Part shown: piece after piece, positions 1-10,831 of the stretch
Layout: every line of letters begins with the position of its first letter
Position numbering within the stretch: position 1 is the first letter of the stretch
Assembly: GCA_023548195.1 (NCBI GenBank)
Contig: JAJHZJ010000696.1
Span: forward strand, 412,001 to 476,000
From: Bettongia penicillata ogilbyi
Lineage: Eukaryota; Chordata; Mammalia; Diprotodontia; Potoroidae
Reading direction: 5' to 3'
Length of the DNA stretch: 64,000 nt
Made by a program: the position numbers and the translations under genes
Notes under the pieces: model-generated
The model's database searches: none
What the model was told of the DNA's origin: nothing
Seen by the model: the letters and a program-made list of their open reading frames with translations, nothing else

Positions 1-59
1 GAAATGCTTGTCTTACTCCATAAATTAAAAGTTAAATAAATAAAAGTTTTAAAAAAATG

Positions 60-826
60 TTACAGCAATAGCCCAGACCAGAAGTAATAAGAAGCAAAAT
101 TTGTGGCAGTGGTTTTAAGTGTAGAGAGATGAAGGCATACATGACACATGAGAAATGTTGTGGAGAAAAATAATTACAAGATTTGGTAAATAATTAGATA
201 CATGGAATGAGCAAATAAGAGATAAGGGTTGAAGATGACACCCCAGTTTAGAAAGCTAGGTGCCTGAAGGATAGCGGGGCTCTGGACAATAACAGGGGAA
301 AGAGGAGGTTTAGAGAGAAGAGATAATGAATTCTGTTTTTGATATATTGTCTTTGAGATGCCTATGGGACATCATTTTAGAAATGATCTATTAGCAGTTG
401 GTGGTGAGAAAGTAAAGATGAAGAGAAAGACTGAAGCTGGATAGAATGATCTCAGAATCGTTAACACAGAGATGATCATTGAACCAACTGGAGATGATAA
501 GACTTCAGAGAAGGTAAAGAAAATGTAAAGAATATAAAGAAAAGAGGTCAATGTGGAAATACGTTTACTAAGATTGTACAGATATAACCTATATCAGATT
601 GGAGTAGGAATAAGAGAAAGGGAGGGAGAAAAATCTGGAACTCTAAATTTTACAAAAATGAATATTGAAAACTATCTTTACATGTAATTGAGGGAAAATA
701 ACATACCATTGAGTAAAAAGAAAATAGAAGAGAACAGGGCTCAGGGACAGAGCCCTGGAGAGCTCCCAAAGTTTTGAGGCATGATGGGGAGATAAGTCAA
801 CAAAGGAGACAAAGGAAGAGTCACCT
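60..826 (+). repeat. R1 dispersed repeat, split by an L1 tail
   Basis: The text from about 60 to 545 and again from 728 to 826 reads as one old, non-coding interspersed repeat. Landmarks are gatgacaccccagttt near 234, ttctgtttttgatatattg near 331, and agagccctgg near 750. The same family recurs at 49.6-50.5, 57.9-58.5 and 61.2-62.1 kb, and as a short head elsewhere. I do not know its formal name. The middle is interrupted by an L1 3' end at 548-716. Confidence 0.6.
548..716 (+). mobile_element. L1 3' UTR fragment
   Basis: Contains the marsupial L1 3' UTR landmarks in order: cctatatcagattg, tctggaactctaaattt, a 'gaatattgaaaactatctt' stretch and acatgtaattgagggaaaat. The flanks aaagaaaagag (about 536-546) and aaagaaaatag (about 717-727) look like a decayed target duplication, so it probably inserted into the R1 repeat. 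Confidence 0.65.
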
Positions 827-834
827 CACAGATC

Positions 835-1030
835 AGTCAGCCTGATATAGTGGAAGGAACTCCTATTTTGAAGTCAGAGAGCTTGAATGGAAATCCTGAC
901 CCTACTACTGACTATTTGGGTGATCTTGAGCAAGTGACTCCCACATGTTAAGTCTCAGTTTCTCCTCTATAAAGTAGAGGCTGATCTGAATGCTAAGATC
1001 CCTTCCAGCTTCAGATCCTGTGATGTGTTG
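835..1030 (+). repeat. tRNA-headed CORE-SINE, plus strand
   Basis: SINE order is visible: a head (gatatagtggaaggaac), a middle (cttgagcaagtgactccc), a core (tctcctctataaagtagag) and a tail (aagatcccttccagcttcag). This is the MIR-like type ending in 'cccttccagctct', not the RTE-tailed MAR1 type. Confidence 0.65.
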
Positions 1031-1044
1031 GGATAACTGACACA

Positions 1045-1350
1045 AATAGACATATTTCAAAGTAGAAGGGACTTCAGAGGCAAATAAGGCAATGTTCTTA
1101 TCTACCAGAGAAGTAAGTGACTTGTCCAAGGTCACACAGGTGGCAGAGCTGTGCGGGTCACAAGTTATGAATTCAGAGGCTGACAATAACAATTTAAGAT
1201 TTTTTCAATTTTCTGAATTTTCCCATTTTGCCACAACTCTGTGAGTTGGTCCCCACCATTTTTCTGATATTGCTGATCAAAAAAATGAGACCTAGAGAAT
1301 CAAAGTCATGTGTCCAAGGTCACCAGGGTCATTAAAGGTAGAACTGTGAC
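1045..1350 (-). repeat. two CORE-SINE fragments, minus strand
   Basis: Two separate minus-strand MIR-type fragments. One at about 1060-1190 carries gtgacttgtccaaggtcaca; the other at about 1228-1350 carries caaagtcatgtgtccaaggt. Both are core sequence read backwards and have lost one end. Confidence 0.6.
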
Positions 1351-1354
1351 TCAC

Positions 1355-2964
1355 TTTGTGAGGTGAAGAGGGTAAGAAAAGAAAGGAGGAAGAAAATGAT
1401 GATTCCATGAATCTTCATTGGGCATTCATATCAATAAAAACAAAATTCCCCTCCTTTACTGAATCCCAGGAAGCTTTTTTTTACTTCTTCTCTTCCACAC
1501 ATTTGTCTCACCTGGTTCTATTTTACCTGAAACTAGGGTTTTTCTTTCTCCTTGAATTAGTATTCCACGATGCCCAAGGGAACCCAGGGTGCCTTCCCAC
1601 TAGTAATTCAACCATGAGAACAGCATGGTCCTAAGAAATGCAAGGGGATAGCAAACATTCGATTAAATAATGGAGCAACTGTTTCCTCAAACCCCTCAAA
1701 ATGTCATTGTGGGAATAGCTAATAAAGGAGGGGAGGCATGGTGAAAAAAAAAAAAAGGACTAGGACAACCCAGAGAACGTTCCAGTAATGGCTTTTAGGC
1801 TTTTGAGTCATTTCACTGAAAATTCCTCAAGGGCAGGTTGTTTTTAAGGATGTAAGGGAGCCAAAAAAAATTATATTTGGACCATTCTAACCACGGTAAA
1901 AATTCATGGTCAAAATTTTACATGAAACAGGTTTTCTCCAATTAAGAACTTTCTTTAAAATCAGTAAAATGTAATTTCCTCCCAAAAGATGAGAAATAAA
2001 GGTGTGGCCAGTAGGCTCTAGCCCCTCTTCTCACGGTCAACTACCTCTGCTTCTCAGGGCTCCCAGGTACCCTGAGGAATATGAGGCTTCTCTCTTCCCT
2101 ACTGCCACTAATTTGAACCCCTCCAAGCTGTCTTGTTCCCCACTGTAAGGCCACTGTGAGCACCTAACAACTTAACATCCATTTAACCTCCTAATATCAA
2201 TCATATTTTACAAAAAGCTATTTACTTTGAAGCTATACACCTGTTGGCTTTTCATATTTTAAATGTTTGCTTTGGCAAGAACAAACGTTTCCCTCCAAAC
2301 AAAGCCACGACACACTTCATCTCAGTTCTTATACAACGTTGTTCCCGCCAAGTTCCCATCCAGATGCTGCCTGACTGTTTAAGCCTTCTTATCTCAGTTT
2401 CTGCTGGCCTAGGTCCTGATGGTCACTCCTTGCCCCTTGAGGCAAAGATACTGGGCTGGCCATGAACTCTGGCCTGAATTCTATCTGATTCCTGGATTAC
2501 TATGGCGATTTTCTCCTGACCTTTTGAAACTCAAACCTAGAATGGAAAACAACAAATTCTAAAGTCTAGGACTGAGGTTCTTGTACTGGGACACAGGACC
2601 TCTGAAATAAAAGCCCAAGGCCTCCAGCCTTCCTTCACTGTCTCACCAATAACTTCAATTGAAGGAGTCACACTATCAGAGACAAACTGGTGCAAGACTG
2701 ACCTGTATCAAAGAGACAAGAGTCAATGAGACTCTTTTTTACTATATGCTTAGCTGACCAGAAGTAGATTCAGAAGGGTCTTCCATGCTACACAGGCCCC
2801 AAGGTAATTTGCCTTCTGAATCATCATGACTCTCCTGAAAGGGTGTCCCCCAGGATCTCCACATGCAGAGACAATATTAGAAGTACTCTGTCCATGTTCC
2901 AGACTACTATAACAAAAGAAAGACTGCTTATTTATGAAATGGGGTTAAGAATCCTGACCTCCAA
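1355..2964. other. unassigned stretch
   Basis: I see no repeat, RNA gene or credible exon here. There is a run of 13 A at about 1743-1755. The short open frames are chance-sized and show no protein family. Confidence 0.5.
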
Positions 2965-3071
2965 GAAGGAAGGAGGGAAGGAAGGAAGGAAGGAAGGAAG
3001 GAAGGAAGGAAGGAAGGAAGGAAGGAAGGAAGGAAGGAAGGAAGGAAGGAAGGAAGGAAGGAAGGAAGGAA
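2965..3071 (+). repeat. (GGAA)n microsatellite
   Basis: About 107 bases of nearly perfect ggaa/gaag tetranucleotide with early gggaag variants. It sits directly against the end of a minus-strand SINE, so it probably grew from that SINE's A-rich or variable end. Confidence 0.95.
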
Positions 3072-3300
3072 ACATTTCTTAAGTATCTACTGTGTGCCAA
3101 GCACTTTACAAATATCATCTTACATGATCCTTACAATTACCCTTCAAGGCAGGTGCTGGTATGTCCCCAGTTTACAGGTGAAGCAAGAGAATTCAAGTGA
3201 TTTGCCCAGGGTCAAAGAGATGCTAAATGTATGAGGTAGAATTTGAATTCAGGTCTTCTAGACTCCAGACCCAGCCATCTGTCCACTGTGCCACCTGGCT
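3072..3300 (-). repeat. MIR/THER1-type SINE, minus strand
   Basis: Reads actgtgtgccaagcacttta, then ccagtttacaggtgaagc, gatttgcccagggtca, and ends at the reversed tRNA-like head (ccactgtgccacctggct). It is close to full length. Confidence 0.8.
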
Positions 3301-3425
3301 ACTCTGAAGTCAGAGGTCATCTAGTCCAAACACTCATTTGACAGATGAAGATATGGAGACTCAAAAGATTTGGTGACTTTGTTAAAGTCACATGGGAGAT
3401 CTAAACAGAGATAGAATTCAGATAG
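3301..3425 (-). repeat. CORE-SINE fragment, minus strand
   Basis: Contains gtcatctagtccaaacactc, gacagatgaagatatgg and tgttaaagtcacatgg, which are the reversed tail and core of the 'catctagtcca' SINE subtype. It runs into the purine tract that follows. Confidence 0.65.
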
Positions 3426-3439
3426 AGTCTTTTTCTAAT

Positions 3440-3870
3440 CCAATGAGAAAGAGAGAGAGAGAGATAAAGAGAGAAAGGAGGGAGAGTGAGACAGAAGGAG
3501 AGACAGAGACAGAAATGGGGAGAGGGAGAGACAGAGAGAGAGAGAGAAGAGGGAGAGAGAAAGGAGGAGAGAGACAGAGAGAGAAAAAAAGAGGGACAGA
3601 GAGAGACAGATGGAGAGACAGTGAGAGACAGATGGAGAGATAGAAAGAGGAGAAAGTGAGAGACAGAGATAAGAAAGGAAGGAAGAAAGGAAAGGAAAGG
3701 AAAGGAAAGGAAAGGAAAGGAAAGGAAAAGGAAGGAAAGGAAAGGAAAGGGAAAAGGGAAAGGAAAGGAAAAGGAAAGGAAAGGAAAGGAAAGGAAAAGG
3801 AAAGGAAAGGAAAGGAAAGGAAAGGAAAGGAAAGGAAAGGAAAGGAAAGAAGAAGAGAAAAAAGAAAGAA
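3440..3870 (+). repeat. 430-base purine tract: (GA)n, (GAGACA)n, (GGAAA)n
   Basis: Three phases can be seen. First comes ga/gagaca-rich DNA to about 3665, then a long ggaaa pentanucleotide array to about 3850, then an a-rich fade. Almost every base on this strand is a purine. The long open frames it produces (lysine, glutamate and arginine runs) are repeat artefacts, not genes. Confidence 0.95.
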
Positions 3871-3879
3871 ATTAGAAAT

Positions 3880-3972
3880 TTATATTGGTCAAAAACAACA
3901 GTCTGGCAATCAATTATTCAGCAAAAATGAAGATAGTTTCTACCCCCATGGAGTTTACATTCTACTGGGAGA
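3880..3972 (+). repeat. R1 head fragment
   Basis: The pattern caatcaattattcagc ... ccatggagtttacattctac matches the head of the R1 repeat seen more fully at 49.6 and 57.9 kb. It is followed by a short cata-rich run. Confidence 0.45.
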
Positions 3973-4139
3973 GATTATATGTACATATATGCACACATAC
4001 ACACTATACATATTTGCATACATACATATTAAAAATAAATATAAGGTACTTAGGGAGAGAGGTGCCAACAGGAAGGGCTTGGGAGATAAATGACTCCTTC
4101 AGAAAGGAGTGCTTTAAGTTTTACAAGGTGCTTCCCAAC

Positions 4140-4290
4140 AATGCAAAGAGGAGACCAGTGTAACCGTTATTATAGCCCCCTTGTAGATGGGAAAGCTGAG
4201 AACTCAAGGGGACATAATTAATGTAGCAAAGGCAGGATTCACATCCAGCTCCCACCTGACTCCAAGGCCAGGGGGCTTTCCACTAAACCC
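4140..4290 (-). repeat. CORE-SINE fragment, minus strand
   Basis: Contains gtagatgggaaagctgagaa and a reversed head (cacctgactccaaggccagg, ctttccactaaaccc). Confidence 0.6.
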
Positions 4291-4456
4291 TTTTGCTTGT
4301 CAACCCCTATGACACATAACAAGAAGGGAAGGAAGGGGAATCCAGGATGGATCATGAAACCTTTTTAACTTGTCACAATAAGCTTCCTACTCTGTGTTCC
4401 ATAAGATAGAGCTAAGAGCAATTTCTCTGCCACTTTTGAGCCCTTCTTTTGGAAAG

Positions 4457-4558
4457 CTCTCTCTATCTCTGTCTCTGTCTCTCTGTCTCTGTCTCTGTCT
4501 CTGTCTCTGTCTCTCTCTGTCTCTCTTTCTCCCTCCCTCCCTCCCTCCCTCTCCTCTC

Positions 4559-4589
<31 letters not shown>

Positions 4590-4604
4590 CCTCTCTCTCC
4601 TCTC

Positions 4605-4671
<67 letters not shown>

Positions 4672-4673
4672 CC
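4457..4673 (+). repeat. pyrimidine tract: (CTCTGT)n and (TC)n
   Basis: Over 200 bases of ctctgt, tccc and tc repeats on the plus strand. It is complementary in type to the purine tract about 590 bases upstream, so the two could pair as a loose inverted repeat. Open frames across it on both strands are low-complexity artefacts. Confidence 0.95.
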
Positions 4674-5091
4674 CTACTTCTAGCAAAGATGGGTAGAGGG
4701 AAGGGAGAGAGGAGCCAGAGTTGGCAATTTGCAGCAAAACTCATGGCAGTAAAGCTGTGCCTGGCCAGGGAAGCCTGGGTGTGACATCCATAGATCTCTA
4801 AAATGCTATCTATCTCATCTGGCCTTCTATTTGAGCAGAAGAGCACCCAGGCTCCCCACTGTAGTAATAATTACCCAGAGGAAAAAAATTGTCTTAAAAC
4901 ACAGTCCTTCCCTGAAGACGAGGGGAATCTTCTATAAGGGTCCTGCAGCTACCAGCCTAGGGTGTTTGCTAGGTCATCCTGAATATGAGGAGTCGCTTAG
5001 GCTAGTGTAGATCCAAGGTGAGTATAAAGTACCCATTCAGTCATCCCATAAGGTGTCTTCACTTTAGAATATGAGCACAGCAAAAATGATA
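4674..5091. other. unassigned stretch
   Basis: Unique-looking DNA with no recognisable repeat or gene. Confidence 0.5.
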
Positions 5092-5804
5092 AGGGGCAGC
5101 TGGGTGGCAAAGGGGTAGAGCACACAGCCTAGAGTCAGGAAGACTCATCTTCTTGAGTTCAAATCCAATCTCAGACACTTATTAGTCATGTGACCCTACG
5201 CAAATCACTTAACCCTTTCTGCCTCAGTTTCCTCATCTTTAAATGAGTTGGAGAAGAAAATGACAAGTCATTCCAGTATCTTTGCCATGAAAATTCCAAA
5301 TATGTAAAGTGAAGTGAGTAGAACCAGGAGAACGTTACACAGTTACATCGATATTGTATAATGATCAACTATGGACAATTTATCTATACCCAACAATACA
5401 AAGACCCAAAATAATTCCAAAAGTCTCATGAGGAAAAATGTTATCCATCTCCAGAAAAAGTACTGATGAAGTCTGGATGCAGATCACAACATATTATTTT
5501 CACTTTACTTTTTACACTCCTTTTTTTTCCTTTGGTTCTGTTTCTCCTTTCACAATATGACTAATACAGAAATGTTTTGCATGATTTTACATATATAACC
5601 TATATCAAATTGTTTACCTTCTTGGGGAGGAAGGAGATACTTTGGAACTCAAAATTTTTTGATGAATGTTAAAATTTGTCTTTATGTGTAATTTGAAAAA
5701 ATAAAACACTATTAAAATTGTTTTTATATGTAAATGGAAAAAAGACAAAGTATTACAAAAAGAAGAAAACCCCAAACTAGGTCATGAAATGTCAGACACA
5801 ACTG
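5092..5804 (+). repeat. MAR1-type SINE, split by an L1 tail
   Basis: Head ggggcagctgggtggc at 5092, then gagtcaggaagactcat, tcagacacttattagtcatg and gcctcagtttcctcatc, up to about 5297. The RTE-like tail (aggtcatgaaatgtcagaca) resumes at about 5778-5804. The intervening block is an L1 3' end. The edges gaaaattccaaa (5289-5300) and gaaaaccccaaa (5765-5776) look like the target duplication. Confidence 0.8.
5308..5760 (+). mobile_element. 5'-truncated L1, 3' end only
   Basis: Starts in the last coding stretch and 3' UTR: gaagtgagtagaaccaggag, gtctggatgcagatcacaac, gtttctcctttcacaatatg, gtttaccttcttggggagg, and ends in an aataaaacac tail. It inserted inside the MAR1 SINE around it. Confidence 0.8.
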
Positions 5805-6670
5805 AATTTATTATTTTTTATAGTACTTTAGGGCCTATAAAGCACTGTATATAGCTATATGAATTTAGGCAAGTCATTTTAAATTCAGTCTCATGAGGTT
5901 GTAATATGTGCAAATATTTGTAATCATACATTATAAAATGTATTATATTTTGTTATATGTTGCTTGTATATTATGGTAGGTGGCTAAGTGACACAGTGTA
6001 AATAGCAAGGTAAACTCGAGCTTCAAATGTAGAAATTTCTCTTAACTCTGCAACTTTTAGAGAGAGCTTTTAGAGACAGAAGGCCAGTAGTGACAACAAA
6101 TCCCAAGAGACCTGGCAAAGGCATTCAGTGATTACCTGCCCCATTTTCTGTTGCTTCTCAGGCACCTCTAGATTCTGTTGCCAGTGGAGTCTTTGTCATG
6201 TGGAACCTATAGTGTAGACATAGAATGGGACCAGGTCCTGACAGTGCGCTCCTTTACCACAGAGACTACCTGACCCTCTCCTATTTTCCCCAAGTCTTCC
6301 TTCCAAAAATTGAAGTAGGGTTGGCCTCTTCCCTCATCTCTCTTACATTTGGAAATCAGAAGCAGCTCAAGTAACTCAGGGCAAAGCCTGATGAGTCCCA
6401 AAGGGGACTGGCGAAGGTTGGAACTCTCTTGCTTCCCACCAATACCACCTCACCTTTCAGTTTCAAGTAGGTGAGCTTTTTCTCTCCACCAATCAGAAGA
6501 AAGTTCCATGCCAATGGGCATTGGGACAGAGATTACATCTGAGGGCACAACATCCTTCTATATCCACTGGATCATCCTTGACTTTTCTTTCTCTTTCCCT
6601 CTGTCCAAGCAATAGCTAAATCTTGTCAATTCTGCCTCCACATGTCTCTTGCTTGGAAGCGGAGATGAGG
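5805..6670. other. unassigned stretch
   Basis: AT-rich to about 5970, then unique DNA. No gene or repeat that I can name. Confidence 0.45.
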
Positions 6671-6671
6671 A

Positions 6672-6908
6672 AGCAATAATCATTTATTAAATACCTACTA
6701 TGTGACAGGCACTCTACTAAAGGCTTTACAAATCTTCTCAGAAGAACATTATGTGGTAAGTACCCATTTTATGGATTGGGGAAACTGAGACAGAATAAAG
6801 CTAAGTGACTGGCCCAGAGTCACAAAGTTGGCCTATGCACAGGATTTGAAATCAGGTCTTCCTGACTCCAGGGCTAGTGCTCTATCCACTGAGCTACCTG
6901 ACTGCTTC
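6672..6908 (-). repeat. MIR/THER1-type SINE, minus strand
   Basis: Nearly full length: ctactatgtgacaggcac, ttacaaatcttctcagaaga, ggaaactgagacagaataa, gactggcccagagtcaca, then the reversed head tctatccactgagctacc. Confidence 0.8.
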
Positions 6909-6929
6909 CAACAGAGTCTCCTATTTAGT

Positions 6930-7610
6930 CTTCCCACCTTTATTTGATTTTATTTTGCCCTCCAACCATGCTCCAAAAAGCTGTCAAAGTAATATTCCCA
7001 AGTTACTGTTGTCCCTTTCTTGTGCTAAAAGGTCTAAGTGGCAATTACTGCCTCTAGGATTAAATTTGCATTCCTCTGGCATTGAGAATTCTTCAAATTC
7101 TAGACTGATCCTATCCTTTTCAACCTACAGACACACTACTAGCCAGACATATTTGTCTTTTTGCTGTTTCTTTTACATGACAATTCATGGTTCTTCACCA
7201 GATCTTTTCATAGATTTTTCCCCCATACCTAAGAAACCTTCCCTCATTTCCTCTGCCTCTGGTAATAACTTTTTGCTATTCAGTCATTTTTTAGTCATGG
7301 ACAGCTCTTCATAGCCCCATGTGGGGTTTTCTTGGCAATGCCTATGTTCCATCAAAGTTCAACACAAGTGTAACCTCCTATAAGGTGCCTTTCCCAACCC
7401 CAGCTCCTAGGTCCCCACCCTTGAAAATCATCTCATATTTACTCTGCACATGAGTTGTGTTTACTTAAATGTGTACATGTTATTGCCTCCAATGGAATAT
7501 AAATGCACTGAAGGTTGAGGCTGCTTTATTTTTAATTTTATATTCTTATTACCTAGTACATTGCCCAACCCATAGTAGGTACTTTATAAATGTTTGTGAA
7601 TGGATAGGTA
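6930..7610 (+). repeat. L2 LINE, 3' portion
   Basis: The last part shows the usual L2 3' end: gcctccaatggaatataaat, cttattacctagtacattgc and agtaggtactttataaatg. The upstream part (from about 6930) has the diffuse 'caaattctagactgatcct' style of L2 coding sequence but no usable frame. The left boundary is uncertain. Confidence 0.55.
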
Positions 7611-7619
7611 GGTGGATGG

Positions 7620-8955
7620 ATAAATTAACAAGAAATCTGGGCAGACACTGTAATTTGATAAATTCTTGAGACCAGCCTAAGATCTTTAAGCTTTGATTTT
7701 TTCACATCTCTTTAGGCTAATCTATGTGCAAAACACTCAGTAAAACAAGCATGACAGGTCTACTTGAGGCCCTTTGAGGAAGCTCTTTGGAAGGCCCCAC
7801 TTCACTGTTTTCCTAGGTAGGATGTTTAACTCCTGATCCATGTTACCAGAATTCCTTTCTTACCACACCCAAGGTCATTTTAATGAAAATTCCAAAGCTG
7901 AAGCCAAGTGGATAGAGTTGCTCTTAATCCTTCAGCACAGAGTCATTCGATCCTTGGGCCCACTGGGGTGATTATGATGTGTCTGCAGAGCACAGCAAAG
8001 CAGACGGAAATAGAGAAATAGCCCCCACCACAGGAGGCTGGTTCCCTTTCCCCAGCCTTTCCTGTGAGAGATTTCTTGTTGTTTTCAAAGCCTAATCAAT
8101 GTACATGGCTCTCATCCCAATCCCCACACCCCACCCCTGTGCCAATCAATAAAAGGATAATGTAGTATTTTTAACTTGCCCTTTTCATTTCTGAATTATT
8201 GCATAATTTAGCTCTGATGATAATTATCATTTTAAAGAGGAAGTTTAATCAAAATGAGACTGGCTCCCCTCACTCCAATTTTTGCATTCTCAAAATAGAT
8301 TAAGGCCCATTTGATCATGCCATTTTCTGGCTTCCCATCTGTGGCTTAGCATTTCATTAGAATGATGACGAAGAAAAAAATAGATCATGAATGAAAATGA
8401 AATGCCCAAAAGGCTTTTATTTTGGGTCCAGACAATGTGGAGCTGGTTGGGCTCAAGAAAAATTAGTTCCCCAAATCCCAGAATATATGAGATGGAAAAA
8501 AAGACAAAAAAAAAACCTCAACCACCATCCAGTCAAACCCATACATGGAAGGAATCCCCATTAGAATACATCAGCAAATGGTGTGTTATCTCATTTCTCT
8601 CTGGAATCCATCTGAGCCCTGAATTGCTCAAATTCTATGATATCATCTTGTTTGACATGGAGACTAAGCACTGGTCTCTGTGGTCTCAACCTCAGTGACC
8701 AGACTGAGAGGCTATGCCTAACTTTCCATTATAAAGAGCTCTGGAACTACTGGAAATTCACCGGTTGCTTCCTTGAAGAATCAGCCTTGTCCAACAAAGT
8801 CATCTGCTTGACTTTCCTCATGCAACTGAGTACTCCAGTAAAGAGTGATTCTGGTGTCAGAAGTATCTGCATTCAAATCTCCCTTCCTCAAATATCTGTG
8901 TGACCTATGATTCCATGACACTGTAATGCCTCCCCATGTCTGCTGTTTCTAATAG
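7620..8955. other. unassigned; includes a possible conserved non-coding element
   Basis: No repeat is recognised. Within it, 8046-8340 has the look of unique, constrained non-coding DNA: short AT-rich blocks such as gaattattgcataatttagc and gataattatcattttaaag. This is an impression from composition only. The open frames at 8387-8903 resemble no protein family. Confidence 0.35.
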
Positions 8956-8959
8956 GAAG

Positions 8960-9182
8960 AAAAAGGGGAAAATCAAAGATCTCAAGCTAGAAGGTATCAT
9001 AGATACCAACTAGTCCAAACCTTTCATTTTACAGATTAAAATAAAACAAAACACCTAAAGCCTAAAAAGCTGTGACTTGGCCAAGGTCACATGGATAGAT
9101 CCAAAGGAGATCCAAAGGTAAGAGTCAAATGCAAGTGTCTCCTGACTCCAGGGTCAGTCTTTCCACTCCATCACACTACCCC
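8960..9182 (-). repeat. CORE-SINE, minus strand ('ctagtccaa' subtype)
   Basis: Contains accaactagtccaaaccttt, ttgtg-like core, cttggccaaggtcacatgg and a reversed head (tccactccatcacactacc). Confidence 0.75.
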
Positions 9183-9189
9183 GCAATGA

Positions 9190-9696
9190 AAATGTCAGAA
9201 GAGAACAGGAAGATTTTATTCACATTCACAAATTCACATTTCACAAATGACTTTCTACTGCCAACCATAGCTTCCCAGTTAAACAATCAACTGAAGGGTG
9301 CAGAGGACACAAGAATCAATTCATTCTCATATAAAAATAGTCCCTACCTATAAGCAAATAACAACCATAAGCAAAAGACAACCATAAAAGCTCTCTTCCA
9401 GCATGCACATGGTAAAATCCAAGAAGTTTTCTTTGTAAATGTATCAGCAATTCTCTGAGCATCAATATCAAGCAAGACACAAAGATAGCAAATGTATATT
9501 TGCCAAAGGTCACCCAACCGATCGTCCTATATGCAGAGTCAAAATGGAATTCCTTATTCAGAATGAATTCCTTAGAGATGGTGAAGATTTCTGGATGCTT
9601 TTGTTTTCACATAACATTGGACTGATTGTGTCAAACTTTGGAATATTACAAAGCCTACTAAATGAGATCTGTAATTGTTCAGAAGTCTGTACATAT
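9190..9696. other. unassigned stretch
   Basis: Unique-looking DNA. A 99-codon open frame at 9439-9738 resembles nothing and ends in a purine repeat. Confidence 0.45.
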
Positions 9697-9775
9697 GGAA
9701 AAGGGAGAAGGAAAAAGGAGGATCAGGAAGAAGAGTAGGAGGACAAGAAAGAAAAGGAGAAGGAGGAAGAGGAGA
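9697..9775 (+). repeat. purine-rich tract (GGA/GAA)n
   Basis: About 80 bases of irregular gga/gaa/aga repeats on the plus strand. Confidence 0.85.
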
Positions 9776-9789
9776 CATTTCTGCTTTAG

Positions 9790-10520
9790 ACTAAGCATTC
9801 CCAATTCTTTCAACCAATCTGCATATGCCATTTAGCCACTTTGGTTGCCCCTCTCTAGATAGACATTCTCCAGCTTGCTTTTCTTAAACTGTGTCACCTA
9901 GAATTGGTGAGACAGAACTGAAAAAAATACTTCAGATTAAGTCTGATGAGGGCAGTATGTACTATGGGACTGTGAACCTTCTGTTCCTGGAAGCTATGCC
10001 TCTCCATGTGACCCAAAATTGCATTTTCTTTGAGGACTGCAATTTCACATGCTCACTCATACTGAATTTTCAGTCCACTAAGAACCCCAGATCTTTTCAG
10101 TCACTGCTGTCTAACCAAGACCCTTTCATTTTGTATTTATGAAATTTGATGTTTGTCCTCAGGTGTTAAGACTGAATTTATTTCTACTGAGTTCATCTTA
10201 TTAGATTCAGGTCAATGTTCTAGGTTGCTATCAATTCTTCCTTTCATTATTTCCTTTGGGACAAGTGCTCTCCATGTCTCCAAAGTTGTGAAGGTATCTC
10301 ACAGGATAACAAAACCACAAAATTTTTTCCTTACTCCAGCATACCAAATAAGTGGTTACCCAGCCTCTGCTTACAGACATATAAGGAGGAAAAACCCATC
10401 GACCATAGTGGCAGCATATTCCACATCTGGATGACTCTAAGTGTTCCCTCATGGGAAGCCTAAATTGGCTTCTTTACAATTTCTACCAATTGATTCCGGT
10501 TCTTTCTGAGTAGTAAAGGA
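9790..10520 (-). repeat. CR1/L3 LINE relic, minus strand
   Basis: The plus strand reads as the complement of CR1/L3 coding sequence. Landmarks are attctccagcttgcttttc, acttcagattaagtctgatg, gcaatttcacatgctcact and agaaccccagatcttttcag. A second block at about 10,340-10,510 (cagcctctgcttacagac, aagcctaaattggcttcttt) also belongs to a CR1/L3-type element but is out of consensus order, so it may be a separate insertion. No open frame survives. Confidence 0.65.
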
Positions 10521-10584
10521 AAAAAAATTAATGTTTTCTCCAAAGGACAATCCTTCTAATACCTTATTTAATAAAAATGTTGAT

Positions 10585-10830
10585 CAGAATATCTAGCACT
10601 TACATTTTCCTCTAAGGTTTGCAAAATACTTAACAAATCTTATCTCACTTGATTCTCGGAACAACCCTAGGAGATAAGCACCACTATTACTCTCCTTTAA
10701 AACGAGAAACAGAGGCAAAAGTTACTCTTCCAGGGTCACGCAGCTAAATAAATGTCTGAAGCCACATTAAACACAACACTTCTGATTTCACGTTCAGGAC
10801 TCCATACACTGAGCCATCTAGCTGCTTCTG
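10585..10830 (-). repeat. MIR/THER1-type SINE, minus strand
   Basis: Contains ctaaggtttgcaaaatactt, attctcggaacaaccctagg and a reversed head (ccatacactgagccatctag). Confidence 0.8.
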
Positions 10831-10831
10831 A

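Noticed and set aside
2965..3071. Regular spaced repeats considered as a CRISPR array
   Set aside because: Tetranucleotide microsatellite in a vertebrate genome with no spacers.
5092..5170. tRNA-like heads of the many SINEs, considered as tRNA genes
   Set aside because: They lack a complete cloverleaf and are followed by SINE bodies; they are tRNA-derived promoters, not tRNA genes.
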